Below are positions 53,430-62,830 of a DNA stretch of 64,000 bases, in pieces. The first letter of the stretch is position 1; the number at the start of each line of letters is the position of its first letter. The position numbers and the translations under genes are program-made. The notes beneath the pieces were generated by a model that ran no database searches, was not told the DNA's origin, and saw only the letters and a list, made by a program, of their open reading frames with translations. Location of the stretch: contig CP060260.1 of the NCBI GenBank assembly GCA_023898805.1, forward strand, positions 496,001 through 560,000, given 5' to 3'. Source of the stretch: Rhodospirillales bacterium (GTDB taxonomy: Bacteria; Pseudomonadota; Alphaproteobacteria; Micavibrionales; UBA1664).

Positions 53430-54454
53430 CCCTTTCCCCCCTTACCCGCCGCAGGCTTCAACAATTCCGCGCCAACCGCCGCGGCTGTTATTCGCTGATC
53501 CTGTTTCTGCTGATTTTCGGTCTGAGCCTGTGCGCGGAATTCATCGCCAACGACAAACCGATTATCCTGCATGTACCCGGCCATACCTATATGCCGGTTT
53601 TCCAGCTTGTCACCGAAAAGGCATTGGGCGGCGATTTTGAAACCGAGGCCGATTTCCGCGACCTCTATGTGCAAAACCTGATCCACGAAAAGCGCGGCTG
53701 GATGATCTGGCCGCCGATACGCTACAGCTACGACACCATCAATTTCGCCAACCCGAAACCCGCGCCATCGCCGCCCGACCGCGAGGACTGGCTGGGCACC
53801 GATGATCAGGGCCGCGACGTGCTGGCGCGGCTGATCTACGGCCTGCGTATTTCCATTCTTTTCGGCCTTGCCCTCACCCTCGTTTCCTCGCTGGTCGGCG
53901 TCACGGCGGGCGGCATTCAGGGTTATTTCGGCGGCCGCACCGACCTGTTGATGCAACGTTTCATCGAAATCTGGTCCGGACTGCCGGTGCTGTTCATCCT
54001 GATCATCATGGCGTCGGTCATCACACCCGGATTCTGGTCGCTTTTGATCATCATGCTGCTGTTTTCGTGGACCACGCTGGTCGATGTGGTGCGCGCCGAA
54101 TTCCTGCGCGCCCGTAATTTCGATTACGTCCGCGCCGCGCGTGCGCTGGGCGTTTCCAACCCCGTCATCATGGTCCGCCACGTTCTGCCCAACGCGATGG
54201 TCGCGACCCTGACCCTGATCCCCTTCGTCCTGACCGGGTCGATCACGGTGCTGACCTCGCTCGATTTTCTCGGCTTCGGCCTGCCGCCCGGCTCGCCCAG
54301 CCTGGGCGAACTTTTACAGCAGGGCAAAAACAACCTCGAAGCCCCATGGCTTGGCATCACTGCGTTTTTAAGCATCGCGCTGATCCTCACTTTGCTGACC
54401 TTCGTCGGCGAAGCCGTGCGCGATGCCTTCGACCCGCGCAAAACCGCGCTTTAA
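53426..54454 (+). CDS. yejE: Oligopeptide ABC transporter permease, YejE-type
   Basis: The 342-residue permease begins with RRRLQQFRANRRGCYSLILF and has the long periplasmic insert of YejE (about 50-125). Then come REDWLGTDDQGRDVLARLIYG and the coupling loop FDYVRAARALGVSNPVIMVRHVLPN. It forms the channel with YejB. Its start overlaps the stop of the degenerate phosphatase-like gene. No ATPase gene follows directly; the ATPase is at 60452. Confidence 0.92.
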   Translation: MTLSPLTRRRLQQFRANRRGCYSLILFLLIFGLSLCAEFIANDKPIILHVPGHTYMPVFQLVTEKALGGDFETEADFRDLYVQNLIHEKRGWMIWPPIRYSYDTINFANPKPAPSPPDREDWLGTDDQGRDVLARLIYGLRISILFGLALTLVSSLVGVTAGGIQGYFGGRTDLLMQRFIEIWSGLPVLFILIIMASVITPGFWSLLIIMLLFSWTTLVDVVRAEFLRARNFDYVRAARALGVSNPVIMVRHVLPNAMVATLTLIPFVLTGSITVLTSLDFLGFGLPPGSPSLGELLQQGKNNLEAPWLGITAFLSIALILTLLTFVGEAVRDAFDPRKTAL

Positions 54455-54488
54455 TGGCATCTCGCCCACCATCCCCGGCCACAAAACT

Positions 54489-54516
54489 TGCATAACGATA
54501 AAAGATTATGTAAACA
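54489..54516 (+). promoter_or_regulatory. Possible sigma-70 promoter upstream of the 904-residue gene
   Basis: TTGCAT (positions 1-5 near 54488-54493), a 17-base spacer and TAAACA (54511-54516) lie in an AT-rich gap. The expected start is about 25 bases before the ATG at 54547. Confidence 0.45.
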
Positions 54517-54546
54517 ATTGGGGTTTCTAAAAACCTAAAACAGGCC

Positions 54547-57261
54547 ATGTCGGAACTTCTGTTCAAAAAACCACCCGCAAAGGCGCGCGAGATTTTTGCG
54601 CATTTTCGCTTCATGCACGAGGAACCGCCCTTCGAATCCGATGCCGAGGGACGCGCGCGCATGGACACGCTGACAGCGCGGATTCTAAGCAGGGTGGCGG
54701 AAGGAAAATTCACTCTCTCAAGCGCGGATCTGACGGAACTCTCCTATGAATTGCGGCGCGGCGCGATCGAACAGGAATGGCTGCGCCCTTTCGCCCGCCG
54801 GCTGATCGAAACCTATTTCGATACGGGACGCACGGGCAGCATATTGGAATTGATCTACAGCGATCGCATACGCGAAATGCTGGAGCCGCTTGACCAAAGC
54901 ATCACACGCGACGAGGCGCGAAAACTCGGCAAATACGCGCTCACCTATCAGCATCCGGATAATTGCGAACTCTGGTACAGGTTTTTTTCCGGCCTGTATC
55001 CGGACGTCGCGGCGGATATAAAGCGGCAACAGGCCTCGCAACGCCGCGGGAATATAAAGGACCTCTGGCGCAATATCCGCGACAATCTTCAGGAAGATTA
55101 TATCGTTGTCGCTTGTACCGGCCTGAACGAATTGCGCAATAAATGGCGCGTTTCCCAAAAAGCCATCGACGCGTATGGCCGCCATGTCCTGGCGGTGTTT
55201 ATCGACGCTGGCCACCCTGAATGCGCGCTCGAACTGCTGGAGGAAGCAGGCCGGCTGAAAACATTTTCCACATACGACGCCATCGGTTCTGGCACACAGG
55301 TCAAGCAAATGGCCGACGCCTTTCTGGCTGGCGGACGCATGGATAAAATCGAAAGACTGCAAACGCTTTCGCATAAAATGGGCCCGGATTTGCAACCGCA
55401 AGCCCGCGCCGCGCTGGCACCCGCGCGTGGTGCATTGCTGGAACATTTCACCCAATCCATAACGGATGCATTCACCGCCGCCACCCCCGCCGATGGCTGG
55501 AAGAAAATCGAGCGGATGAAAGAAATCCTGCAACCTGATAGCGACGAAATGCGCGCGCTTGGCACAAACATCGTCGATGCGATGCTGGCCCGGCCCGCCG
55601 CGCGCCATGTCGACATTTTGCATTTCATCAGCACGCCGGATTACGGCCTGCATTTCCGCCACGATATTTTAACCGCCGGACAGGCGCGCGCTTTATACGA
55701 ATCCATGACCGCCGCGGCAACATCAAACGACCGGCCATACTTGCGCACTTCCGCCGCGATCCTTCTTGCTGAGCACTATCCGCAATACGGTTATGCCGCG
55801 CCGAAGACAGGCGAAATCCTCGATGCTCTTGCCCCGATTCTGGATCATCGCATGGAACCTGGGTTCGACGCCTTCCTGTTGATGCCGCTGCGCACGGCCG
55901 CGCACGCCCAGAACAGCGATCTGGCCCCGGTCTGGAACGCGCTGGCGCAGGAAGGCGTTGCCGACCGCCGCGCGCTGCGCGCGCTGTTTGGTAACGTCGC
56001 GACCTTTATGAATCTGGTCCAGACGCAACGCCCGGTGATCGCGCCGCTAAGCTTGAATGAACCCAACCTGTTCAGCAGATACATGGCGCCCGATAACGCC
56101 TATTTTGATGGATATGGCGCCAAACTAGGCATTGGAATCAGCGGTTTATTCGGCGTCAGCACGATCGCCTATGACCGCGGCATGCCCTTGCGCAGCAAAT
56201 TCGACTTCATGCTTGTCCGCAAGCGCGAAACGCGTATGGCGGCAGGAACGCCGGTCACCGAGGACAAATTATACGCCCTTCCCCTGCTGATGATTCATGA
56301 CAGCATCTATCATGCTACGCGATCCCACGGCATGGATGAAATCCTGCGGACATTACAGGACATCGAATCCATCAAAAATCACGATTACTTTCATCATCTG
56401 ACGGCCAGAAACATCAACGCCTATTTCCTGGTGAACGGTGCCGCGCTGCGCGAGGGTCAGCAACCTTATGCACGCATTCTTTCCGGACGGTACGAAACCG
56501 GCATGCTCACGCTGCAAAGCGATTTACCCTTTGAATGGAGCAGAAGCTCCTATCTGCACATCTATCATTCTGATGTTGGTCGCCGTGCCGGACTGGCCAA
56601 TCTGGGCGAAAATCCTTATGAATTCCATGCCCTGCACACGCATGCGCAACTTTACCGCGCCCGGCTTGATCACACGGTGACGGGACGCAAGCTGAAGAAA
56701 AAGATCGACATTTTTTTCGACGGGGTCGAAAAACTGGCCGGGCTGATACGCAAAGACCAATCTGAATGCACGGGCGAAGCCGATATCGTGATGCTGTATT
56801 ACGCGGGCCTGATCTATAATAGCCTGTTATATATCGTGCCCCACACCCACCCGCTTTTGCAACAATGCGAAAAGCGCATCGACGCATTGGGCATCGATCG
56901 TAAAATGCTTAAAAACACGCTTCGGCAAAGGGCGTCTTTGCGCAAGCAAGGGACATGCGCGCTGGTCAGTGCCGAAAGCGGCGTGGACTACACGCATCCT
57001 GAAACGCTGACCCCGGGCGAAATCATGCGCTGGCAAGGTTATGCGCTGGGCCGGAAATTCCTGACACCGCTGCACGAGGCGGATGAGGAAACCTGCAAAG
57101 CGATCATGCCTTCCTTGAATACCCACCTGTCCGTCGTCAGTGGGGATTTTAAAATGGTGCGCCAGCGCGGCGGCATGGCCCAGTATGACCGCGCTCTTGC
57201 GGACTATGTCGCCGAACGCAAACGGAATAACGAGCGAAATCCGCACCTTGTCGTGACATAA
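54547..57261 (+). CDS. Large unknown protein, 904 aa
   Basis: I recognise no family for this protein. It is soluble, without signal peptide or membrane span. The first half (about 1-500) is largely helical with repeat-like spacing, for example LLEEAGRLKTFSTYDAIGSG and ILDALAPILDHRMEPGFDAF. The second half has aromatic and His-rich stretches such as DSIYHATRSHGMDEIL and KNHDYFHHLTARNINAYF. It has its own AT-rich upstream region with a possible promoter. Codon usage looks like that of its neighbours. It sits between yejE and the amidohydrolase, separating yejE from yejF. Confidence 0.72.
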   Translation: MSELLFKKPPAKAREIFAHFRFMHEEPPFESDAEGRARMDTLTARILSRVAEGKFTLSSADLTELSYELRRGAIEQEWLRPFARRLIETYFDTGRTGSILELIYSDRIREMLEPLDQSITRDEARKLGKYALTYQHPDNCELWYRFFSGLYPDVAADIKRQQASQRRGNIKDLWRNIRDNLQEDYIVVACTGLNELRNKWRVSQKAIDAYGRHVLAVFIDAGHPECALELLEEAGRLKTFSTYDAIGSGTQVKQMADAFLAGGRMDKIERLQTLSHKMGPDLQPQARAALAPARGALLEHFTQSITDAFTAATPADGWKKIERMKEILQPDSDEMRALGTNIVDAMLARPAARHVDILHFISTPDYGLHFRHDILTAGQARALYESMTAAATSNDRPYLRTSAAILLAEHYPQYGYAAPKTGEILDALAPILDHRMEPGFDAFLLMPLRTAAHAQNSDLAPVWNALAQEGVADRRALRALFGNVATFMNLVQTQRPVIAPLSLNEPNLFSRYMAPDNAYFDGYGAKLGIGISGLFGVSTIAYDRGMPLRSKFDFMLVRKRETRMAAGTPVTEDKLYALPLLMIHDSIYHATRSHGMDEILRTLQDIESIKNHDYFHHLTARNINAYFLVNGAALREGQQPYARILSGRYETGMLTLQSDLPFEWSRSSYLHIYHSDVGRRAGLANLGENPYEFHALHTHAQLYRARLDHTVTGRKLKKKIDIFFDGVEKLAGLIRKDQSECTGEADIVMLYYAGLIYNSLLYIVPHTHPLLQQCEKRIDALGIDRKMLKNTLRQRASLRKQGTCALVSAESGVDYTHPETLTPGEIMRWQGYALGRKFLTPLHEADEETCKAIMPSLNTHLSVVSGDFKMVRQRGGMAQYDRALADYVAERKRNNERNPHLVVT

Positions 57262-57298
57262 CCTTGAACCAAATCGGGTTTCCAGCCATTATCATGGC

Positions 57299-58492
57299 AT
57301 GACACGACGCAATTCCATTCCCCCGATGAAGGACGAGGTCGCGGCCTGGCGGCACGACCTGCACCAGAACCCCGGCATCATGTACGAGGAGCATTACGCA
57401 TCCGACCTTGTCGCGCACAAACTGGGCGAATGGGGCATCCCCTTCAAACGCGGTCTGGGCAAGACCGGCATCGTCGGCATCATCGAAGGACGGCAGAACA
57501 CGTCGAACCGCACCGTCGGCCTGCGCGCCGACATGGACGCGCTGCCGATCAATGAAACCTCGGGCCAGCCATGGGCCTCGCAGGTGCCGGGGCGGATGCA
57601 CGCCTGCGGCCATGACGGACATACTTCGATCCTGTTGGGCACGGCGAAATATTTAAACGAAACGAAGAATTTCGACGGCCGCGTGCTGCTGATCTTTCAA
57701 CCGGCCGAGGAAGGCGGGCGCGGCGCGTTCGCCATGATGCGCGACGGCCTGTTCAAGGACGATTTGACCTGCGATGCGGTCTATGGCCTGCACAACTGGC
57801 CGCAATTGCCGCTGGGTCGCGCGGGCACGCGCGTCGGCGCCCTGATGGCCGCGGTCGACACCTTCCGCATCGAAATCGTGGGCCATGGCGGCCATGCCGC
57901 CTATCCCGCGCAATGCGTCGATCCCATCGTCGTCGGCGCGCAGATCGTCAATGCCCTGCAAACCATCGTCGCCCGCATGGTCGCGCCGCAGGACATGGCG
58001 GTGCTTTCGATCACCAATTTCAACGCGGGCACGGGCGCGTTCAACGTCATCCCCGATCAGGCCGTGATCACCGGCACGGTGCGCAGCTTCGACCCGGATG
58101 TGCGCGATACGATGGAATCGCGCCTCAAGACCATCACCACCGAAATCTGCAACGCCTATGGCGCCAAGGTGTCGGTGCATTACGAGCGCGAGATCGACGC
58201 CACCATCAACCACGCCGAACAGACCGCGATCGCGATAACCGCGCTGCGCCGCATTCTGGGGGCGGAAAACGTCGAAACCGATATGCGCCCCTCACTGGGG
58301 GGCGAGGATTTCGGCGGCATGATGATGCAGGTGCCCGGCGCCTATGTGCACATCGGTCAGGGCATGGCCGACAAGAAAAGCCCCCACAACCGCAGCCTGC
58401 ACAACCCCGGCTACGACTTCAACGACGAGGTTCTGCCCATCGCCATGGACTATTTCGCCGAGATCGTGGAAACCGAACTGCCCCTGAAATAG
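57299..58492 (+). CDS. M20 family metallo-amidohydrolase (hippurate hydrolase-like)
   Basis: The 397-residue protein matches M20D peptidases, which cleave N-acyl amino acids or related amides with two metal ions. Metal and catalytic motifs include RADMDALPINE, HACGHDGHTSILLGTAKYL and FQPAEEGGRGAF. The dimerisation-domain stretch is GHGGHAAYPAQCVDPIV, and LGGEDFGGMM lies near the C-terminus. The substrate cannot be read. Its place near argF and a peptide transporter fits use of imported amides. Confidence 0.92.
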   Translation: MTRRNSIPPMKDEVAAWRHDLHQNPGIMYEEHYASDLVAHKLGEWGIPFKRGLGKTGIVGIIEGRQNTSNRTVGLRADMDALPINETSGQPWASQVPGRMHACGHDGHTSILLGTAKYLNETKNFDGRVLLIFQPAEEGGRGAFAMMRDGLFKDDLTCDAVYGLHNWPQLPLGRAGTRVGALMAAVDTFRIEIVGHGGHAAYPAQCVDPIVVGAQIVNALQTIVARMVAPQDMAVLSITNFNAGTGAFNVIPDQAVITGTVRSFDPDVRDTMESRLKTITTEICNAYGAKVSVHYEREIDATINHAEQTAIAITALRRILGAENVETDMRPSLGGEDFGGMMMQVPGAYVHIGQGMADKKSPHNRSLHNPGYDFNDEVLPIAMDYFAEIVETELPLK

Positions 58493-58796
58493 AAAGCGGG
58501 TCAGGGTGCCCTCGCAAATTAAATTTGACAATTCCCCCGCCCATGCCCCCATAGTAAAGGCATGTCATTGACGAGAACCCGTATTTTCGCCCGTCCCCGC
58601 CAAAGCGCGGAGGGACGACGACGTCCAGGCTGATTGCCGCCCTGTGGGTGACATCGGCTTTGGAAATAACGGGTGGATGCCACCGTCTTTGCATGAACCT
58701 CCGCTTTATCCGACGCTCGCTGACTCCTGCCACAGGGCCGGTGCCAAACGCACCAGACCACGCATCGCGTACACACAGCACATGACAGGACATCGA
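58493..58796. other. Gap between the amidohydrolase and the acetyltransferase
   Basis: This 304-base stretch has no supported gene. A TTGACA at 58525-58530 resembles a -35, but no good -10 stands at 16-18 bases (the nearest, CATAGT, is 19 away). I see no clear terminator hairpin with a T run. Confidence 0.5.
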
Positions 58797-59426
58797 ATGA
58801 CCGCCACTGCACACAGCCCAGCCCTCGCGCCGCAGGTAAAGCCGCGTTTCGCCGCCGCCGCGCGCATCGAACCCGTCGCGGCCACCAACCACGACATCGG
58901 TCAATTCATCCGCCTGCATCAACAGGTGCTGGCTGCCCTGCCCGCCCACGGCCGGCACTGGGTCAAACGCAGGCTGTTTTCGGACATCCGCAACCACGTC
59001 CGCAATGGCAATGTTGCCCTTGGCGCATTCGACGCCGCGGGCAACATGATCGGCCAATTGCTGTTGACTTTTCCCGACCTAAGGGGCGGCAAAAACCTGT
59101 TGGGATACCCGGTCGGCCCCGGCACCCACGCACCTGAACACTGCGCCATCGTCCAGACCGTTGGCCTTGCGCCCGGCCAGAATGGCAAAGGCGTGATGTC
59201 GGCCCTGCTGGATGCCGCGCAGATGATCGCCGCCGAAAATGGCCGTGCGCATCTTCTGGCCAAGACCGACCTTGAAAACACCGACAGCATCCGGTTGTTC
59301 AAACATGCCGGCTACACGCCCGGACCGGAAACCGCCGTGGCGGGCGAAGCGTATAAATGCGTGTTCATGCACAAGCCCATCGCCGCCGCCATGTTTGCAG
59401 ACCAACCTTTTTTGAAAATCGCCTGA
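58797..59426 (+). CDS. GNAT-type N-acetyltransferase
   Basis: The 209-residue protein fits the GNAT fold. Its acetyl-CoA loop reads VQTVGLAPGQNGKGVMSALLDAA, and a later strand-helix has ENTDSIRLFKHAGYTP. I take the ATG at 58797, with AGGA before it; in-frame starts at 58782 and 58644 lack family similarity. The acetyl acceptor is not evident. It lies nine bases before argF and may share its message. Confidence 0.82.
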   Translation: MTATAHSPALAPQVKPRFAAAARIEPVAATNHDIGQFIRLHQQVLAALPAHGRHWVKRRLFSDIRNHVRNGNVALGAFDAAGNMIGQLLLTFPDLRGGKNLLGYPVGPGTHAPEHCAIVQTVGLAPGQNGKGVMSALLDAAQMIAAENGRAHLLAKTDLENTDSIRLFKHAGYTPGPETAVAGEAYKCVFMHKPIAAAMFADQPFLKIA

Positions 59427-59434
59427 GGTCCGGA

Positions 59435-60403
59435 ATGTCACCCGCAAAAAAACTCGCCCAAAAAATCGCAATCGGATCTGATACCGACGGCATGCGCCAT
59501 TTTATCAATTTGGCCGATCTCGATGCAAAAACGCTCAAAAAGATCCTTAAAAACGCGCACACGCTAAAAAAGGACAAATACAGCCACGTCCAGATTTTTG
59601 ACGGCATGTCGCTGGCGATGATTTTCGACAAACCTTCGACCCGCACCCGCATGTCCTTTGCGCTGGCATTCAAACAGCTCGGTGGCCATGTCGAGGTTTT
59701 GAACAAGGGCGACATCCAGCTTGGCAATGGCGAAAGCATTTACGACACGGCCAAGGTCATGTCGCGCTACGCCGATGCGATCATGATCCGCGCCTCGGAC
59801 CACACGATGGTCGAGGAACTGGCGCGCGACGCGGAAATCCCGGTGATCAACGCGCTGACCGACGCCTCGCACCCCTGCCAGATCATGGCCGATCTGATGA
59901 CCATCGAGGAACACGGCAAAAAACTCAAAGGCCTGAACGTATCGTGGTTCGGCGACGACAACAACGTCAGCAGGACCTTCGCGCAGGCCGCCGGAATTTT
60001 CGACTTCCATCTGACGATGAGCGCGCCACCCCATCTGCCCCTTGATTCCGTCGAATACCAACACCCCAACATCAGCATCGTCCGCGACCCGCGAAAAGCC
60101 GCCACCGGCGCGGATGTAATCGTGACCGACACATGGACATCGATGGGACAGACGAAAAAGGACAACACCCTGTTCATGCCATGGCAGGTAAACGCGAGCC
60201 TGATGGCGCACGCCAAAAAGGATGCGATTTTCATGCACTGCCTGCCCGCCCATCGCGGCGAGGAAGTGACAAATGAAGTCATGGACGGCTCGCAAAGCGT
60301 CGTTTACGACGAAGCCGAAAACCGCCTGCACGCGCAAAAGGCCGTTCTGGCGTGGTGCCTTGAAAACGCCCGCGTGAATGTACGCCCGCGCCCAGGCTTG
60401 TAA
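59435..60403 (+). CDS. argF: Ornithine carbamoyltransferase
   Basis: This enzyme joins ornithine and carbamoyl phosphate to give citrulline in arginine synthesis. STRTR (residues 68-72) binds carbamoyl phosphate. DASHPCQIMADL and HCLPAHRGEEV are the other family signatures. The 322-residue form starts at the ATG at 59435 with GAGG before it, and has about 20 residues more than usual at the N-terminus; an ATG at 59492 (MRHFINL) would remove them. No other arg gene is nearby. Confidence 0.93.
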   Translation: MSPAKKLAQKIAIGSDTDGMRHFINLADLDAKTLKKILKNAHTLKKDKYSHVQIFDGMSLAMIFDKPSTRTRMSFALAFKQLGGHVEVLNKGDIQLGNGESIYDTAKVMSRYADAIMIRASDHTMVEELARDAEIPVINALTDASHPCQIMADLMTIEEHGKKLKGLNVSWFGDDNNVSRTFAQAAGIFDFHLTMSAPPHLPLDSVEYQHPNISIVRDPRKAATGADVIVTDTWTSMGQTKKDNTLFMPWQVNASLMAHAKKDAIFMHCLPAHRGEEVTNEVMDGSQSVVYDEAENRLHAQKAVLAWCLENARVNVRPRPGL

Positions 60404-60451
60404 GCGGCGAATACTATGGCCACGCATGGCCCGGCGGGCTATAGTGGCGCC

Positions 60452-62077
60452 ATGCTTCAGGCCGCGCCCATCCTTCGCCTTCAGGACCTCGACGTCACCT
60501 TTTCCACCGGCGGGGAACGCAGCTTCCACGCCGTAAAGGGGGCATCGTTTGAACTGCGCCGCGGCGAAACGCTGGCGCTGGTCGGCGAATCCGGTTCGGG
60601 AAAATCGGTGACCGCGCTTTCCATCCTCCAGCTTCTGCCGAAAAACACCACGCGCTATGGCGAAAAATCCGCGGTGCTGTTCGCGGGCGAAAACCTGATC
60701 GGCAAGGGCGAAACCGTGATGCGCGCGGTGCGCGGCTTGAAAATCGGCATGATCTTTCAAGAACCGATGACCGCGCTCAACCCGCTGCACACCATCGAAC
60801 GCCAGATCAGCGAGATGTTGACCGTTCATGGCGGCCTCAACGCCGCCGACGCGCGCGTGCGCGTGCGCGAACTCCTTGACCTTGTCGGCCTGCACCGGCT
60901 GAAATCCCGTCTTGGCGCCTATCCGCACGAGCTTTCGGGCGGCCAGCGCCAGCGCGTGATGATCGCGATGGCACTGGCCAACAATCCCGATATTCTGATC
61001 GCGGACGAACCGACCACCGCGCTGGATGTGACGGTTCAGGCCCAGATCCTCGAATTGATGCAGGACATCCAGCGCAAACTGGGCATGGCGATTTTGCTGA
61101 TCACGCACGACCTGACCATCGTGCGCAAAATGGCCGCGCGTGTCGCGGTGATGCAGCACGGTGAAATCGTCGAACAAGGCCAGACCGACCACGTCTTCGA
61201 CGACCCGCAACACCCGTACACCAAACGGCTTCTGGCCGCCCAGCCGCGCGGCACCGCGCGACCGGTGCCCGATGGCGCCCCGTTAATCATGCATGCGCGG
61301 GACATCCGCGTGCATTTCCCCATCCGCACCGGGTTCTTCGGCCGCGTGACCGATTACGTGCGCGCGGTCGACGGCATCGACCTGAGCGTCCGTGCGGGCG
61401 AAACCCTGGGCGTGGTCGGCGAATCCGGGTCGGGAAAATCGACGCTGGGCATGGCGCTTTTGCGCCTGAACCGCGCACAGGGCGAAATCACGCTGGAAGG
61501 ACGGCGCATCGACACGCTTGCCGGTCCGGACCTGCGAAGCTTGCGCGCCGACATGCAAATCGTGTTTCAGGACCCGTTCGGCTCTCTCTCTCCGCGCATG
61601 AGCGCGGCCGACATCGTTGCCGAAGGTCTGCGCATCCACCGCCCGCATCTGGGGCCGGACGAACGCGACGCCATCGTCGTCGCCACGATGAAGGACGTCC
61701 AGCTCGACCCCGAAACGCGCCACCGCTACCCGCATGAATTTTCGGGCGGTCAGCGCCAGCGTATCGCCATCGCCCGTGCGCTGGTGCTTGAACCGAAATT
61801 CCTTGTGCTCGACGAACCGACCTCGGCGCTGGATATGTCGGTACAAGCCGAGGTCGTGGACCTGCTGCGCGGCCTGCAGGAACGCCGCAACCTCGCCTAT
61901 CTGTTCATTTCCCACGATTTGCGCGTGGTCCGCGCGCTGGCCCACCACGTACTGGTGATGAAGGACGGCAAAATGGTCGAACACGGCCCCGCCGAAAGCC
62001 TGTTCGCCGCGCCTAAAACCGATTACACAAGGGCGCTGATGGAAGCGGCCTTTGAAATCCGGGCCCAGGCTGCGTAA
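60452..62077 (+). CDS. yejF: Oligopeptide ABC transporter ATPase with two ABC modules, YejF-type
   Basis: This single protein holds both ATPase domains. The first has GESGSGKSVTALSIL and LSGGQRQRVMIAMAL. The second has GESGSGKSTLGMALL and FSGGQRQRIAIARALVL, joined by an oligopeptide-type C-terminal segment (DDPQHPYTKRLLAAQPRG). It would power YejA/B/E. I choose the ATG at 60452 because homologues begin just before the first strand; an in-frame ATG at 60416 would add 12 residues. It is 6 kb from yejE. Its stop codon lies at the edge of a tandem repeat. Confidence 0.92.
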   Translation: MLQAAPILRLQDLDVTFSTGGERSFHAVKGASFELRRGETLALVGESGSGKSVTALSILQLLPKNTTRYGEKSAVLFAGENLIGKGETVMRAVRGLKIGMIFQEPMTALNPLHTIERQISEMLTVHGGLNAADARVRVRELLDLVGLHRLKSRLGAYPHELSGGQRQRVMIAMALANNPDILIADEPTTALDVTVQAQILELMQDIQRKLGMAILLITHDLTIVRKMAARVAVMQHGEIVEQGQTDHVFDDPQHPYTKRLLAAQPRGTARPVPDGAPLIMHARDIRVHFPIRTGFFGRVTDYVRAVDGIDLSVRAGETLGVVGESGSGKSTLGMALLRLNRAQGEITLEGRRIDTLAGPDLRSLRADMQIVFQDPFGSLSPRMSAADIVAEGLRIHRPHLGPDERDAIVVATMKDVQLDPETRHRYPHEFSGGQRQRIAIARALVLEPKFLVLDEPTSALDMSVQAEVVDLLRGLQERRNLAYLFISHDLRVVRALAHHVLVMKDGKMVEHGPAESLFAAPKTDYTRALMEAAFEIRAQAA

Positions 62078-62106
62078 AAAGGCTGCGTAAAAAGGCCGCG
62101 TAAAAA
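62068..62106. repeat. Tandem repeat spanning the yejF stop codon
   Basis: Three copies of a 13-base unit, GGCTGCGTAAAAA twice and GGCCGCGTAAAAA once, follow one another. The TAA in the first copy is the yejF stop. The unit carries the stop codon with it. Confidence 0.88.
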
Positions 62107-62108
62107 GC

Positions 62109-62137
62109 TTGCCATACCCGCAAAATCCGGGCATAAA
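62109..62137 (+). promoter_or_regulatory. Possible sigma-70 promoter of rpsU
   Basis: TTGCCA (62109-62114), a 17-base spacer and CATAAA (62132-62137) give a plausible housekeeping promoter, about 60 bases before the rpsU start. Confidence 0.45.
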
Positions 62138-62196
62138 CGCCCAAATTCACTTTTGCACCGGCACACCCCCGGTTTGTTTTGAGGGGAGGGATTTTT

Positions 62197-62394
62197 TTGG
62201 TTCAGGTATCAGTTCGTGACAACAACGTCGAACAGGCGTTGCGCGCACTCAAGAAAAAGCTGCAACGCGAAGGCGTTTTCCGCGAGATGAAGCTCCGTAA
62301 ACATTACGAGAAGCCGTCGGAAAAGAAAAAACGCGAAGCGTCCGAAGCCGTCCGCCGCTGGCGCAAGATGGAACGCAAGCGCAAGGATCGCTAA
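62197..62394 (+). CDS. rpsU: 30S ribosomal protein bS21
   Basis: bS21 is a small basic protein of the 30S subunit involved in initiation. The product reads VQVSVRDNNVEQALRALKKK and then KLRKHYEKPSEKKKREASEA, a clear match. I start at the TTG at 62197, eight bases after GAGGGGAGGG; a start at 62179 would be inside that ribosome site. Length is 65 residues. A strong terminator follows at once. Confidence 0.95.
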   Translation: MVQVSVRDNNVEQALRALKKKLQREGVFREMKLRKHYEKPSEKKKREASEAVRRWRKMERKRKDR

Positions 62395-62400
62395 AAAACA

Positions 62401-62428
62401 AAAAACCGCCCTTTCGGGCGGTTTTTTT
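62401..62428 (+). terminator. Rho-independent terminator after rpsU
   Basis: AAAAACCGCCC and GGGCGGTTTTT form an 11-bp stem around TTTC, followed by more T. The A run on the other side lets it also serve the convergent small membrane protein gene. Confidence 0.92.
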
Positions 62429-62687
62429 ATGGCTGCACGCGAACCCGGATGGCGGACAAAGTCTGCGCGGGCACATATTTCGGCGCGACACCGGCAAAGC
62501 CGGAATCCGCGCCCCGTGCCGATGAAAAGAAAACCACGCCCAGCACAAACATGCCAACCGCCCCCGCCGCGATAACGCGCGGCGAACGAACGGCTTTGCA
62601 CAAATCCCGCAAACTGACGGGTTCGTCCCTGCTATCCACACCGCAATAACGGCGCCCGTATCCCAGACCGTTCGGATCGTAAGCCAT
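62427..62687 (-). CDS. Small membrane protein, hypothetical
   Basis: The 86-residue protein has a polar N-terminus (MAYDPNGLGYGRRYCGVDSR), a single membrane segment (about 39-58, AAGAVGMFVLGVVFFS) and a polar C-terminal tail. No family is recognised. I use the second of two adjacent ATG codons. It converges with rpsU. Orientation with the basic, Arg-containing side inward suggests the C-terminus lies outside the membrane. Confidence 0.55.
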   Translation of the reverse strand: MAYDPNGLGYGRRYCGVDSRDEPVSLRDLCKAVRSPRVIAAGAVGMFVLGVVFFSSARGADSGFAGVAPKYVPAQTLSAIRVRVQP

Positions 62688-62830
62688 CACACACCTGTTT
62701 TTTTCTCTATACCGCCGGTTTGCCCGGCTTTTAATATTTACATAAATATAGCAGTGGGTGATACGATGTCAAAATTCCCGCCTGCGCCCAAACGCCGCAG
62801 CCCCGCGCGATAGCGTGAGAAAAACCCGCC

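Noticed and set aside
58525..58555. TTGACA as a promoter of the acetyltransferase-argF pair
   Set aside because: No acceptable -10 is present at 16-18 bases; the nearest AT-containing hexamer is 19 away and poor.
59564..61213. Minus-strand open frame of 549 codons across argF and yejF
   Set aside because: It crosses two well-supported genes and shows only shadow composition (many His, Arg and Gln).
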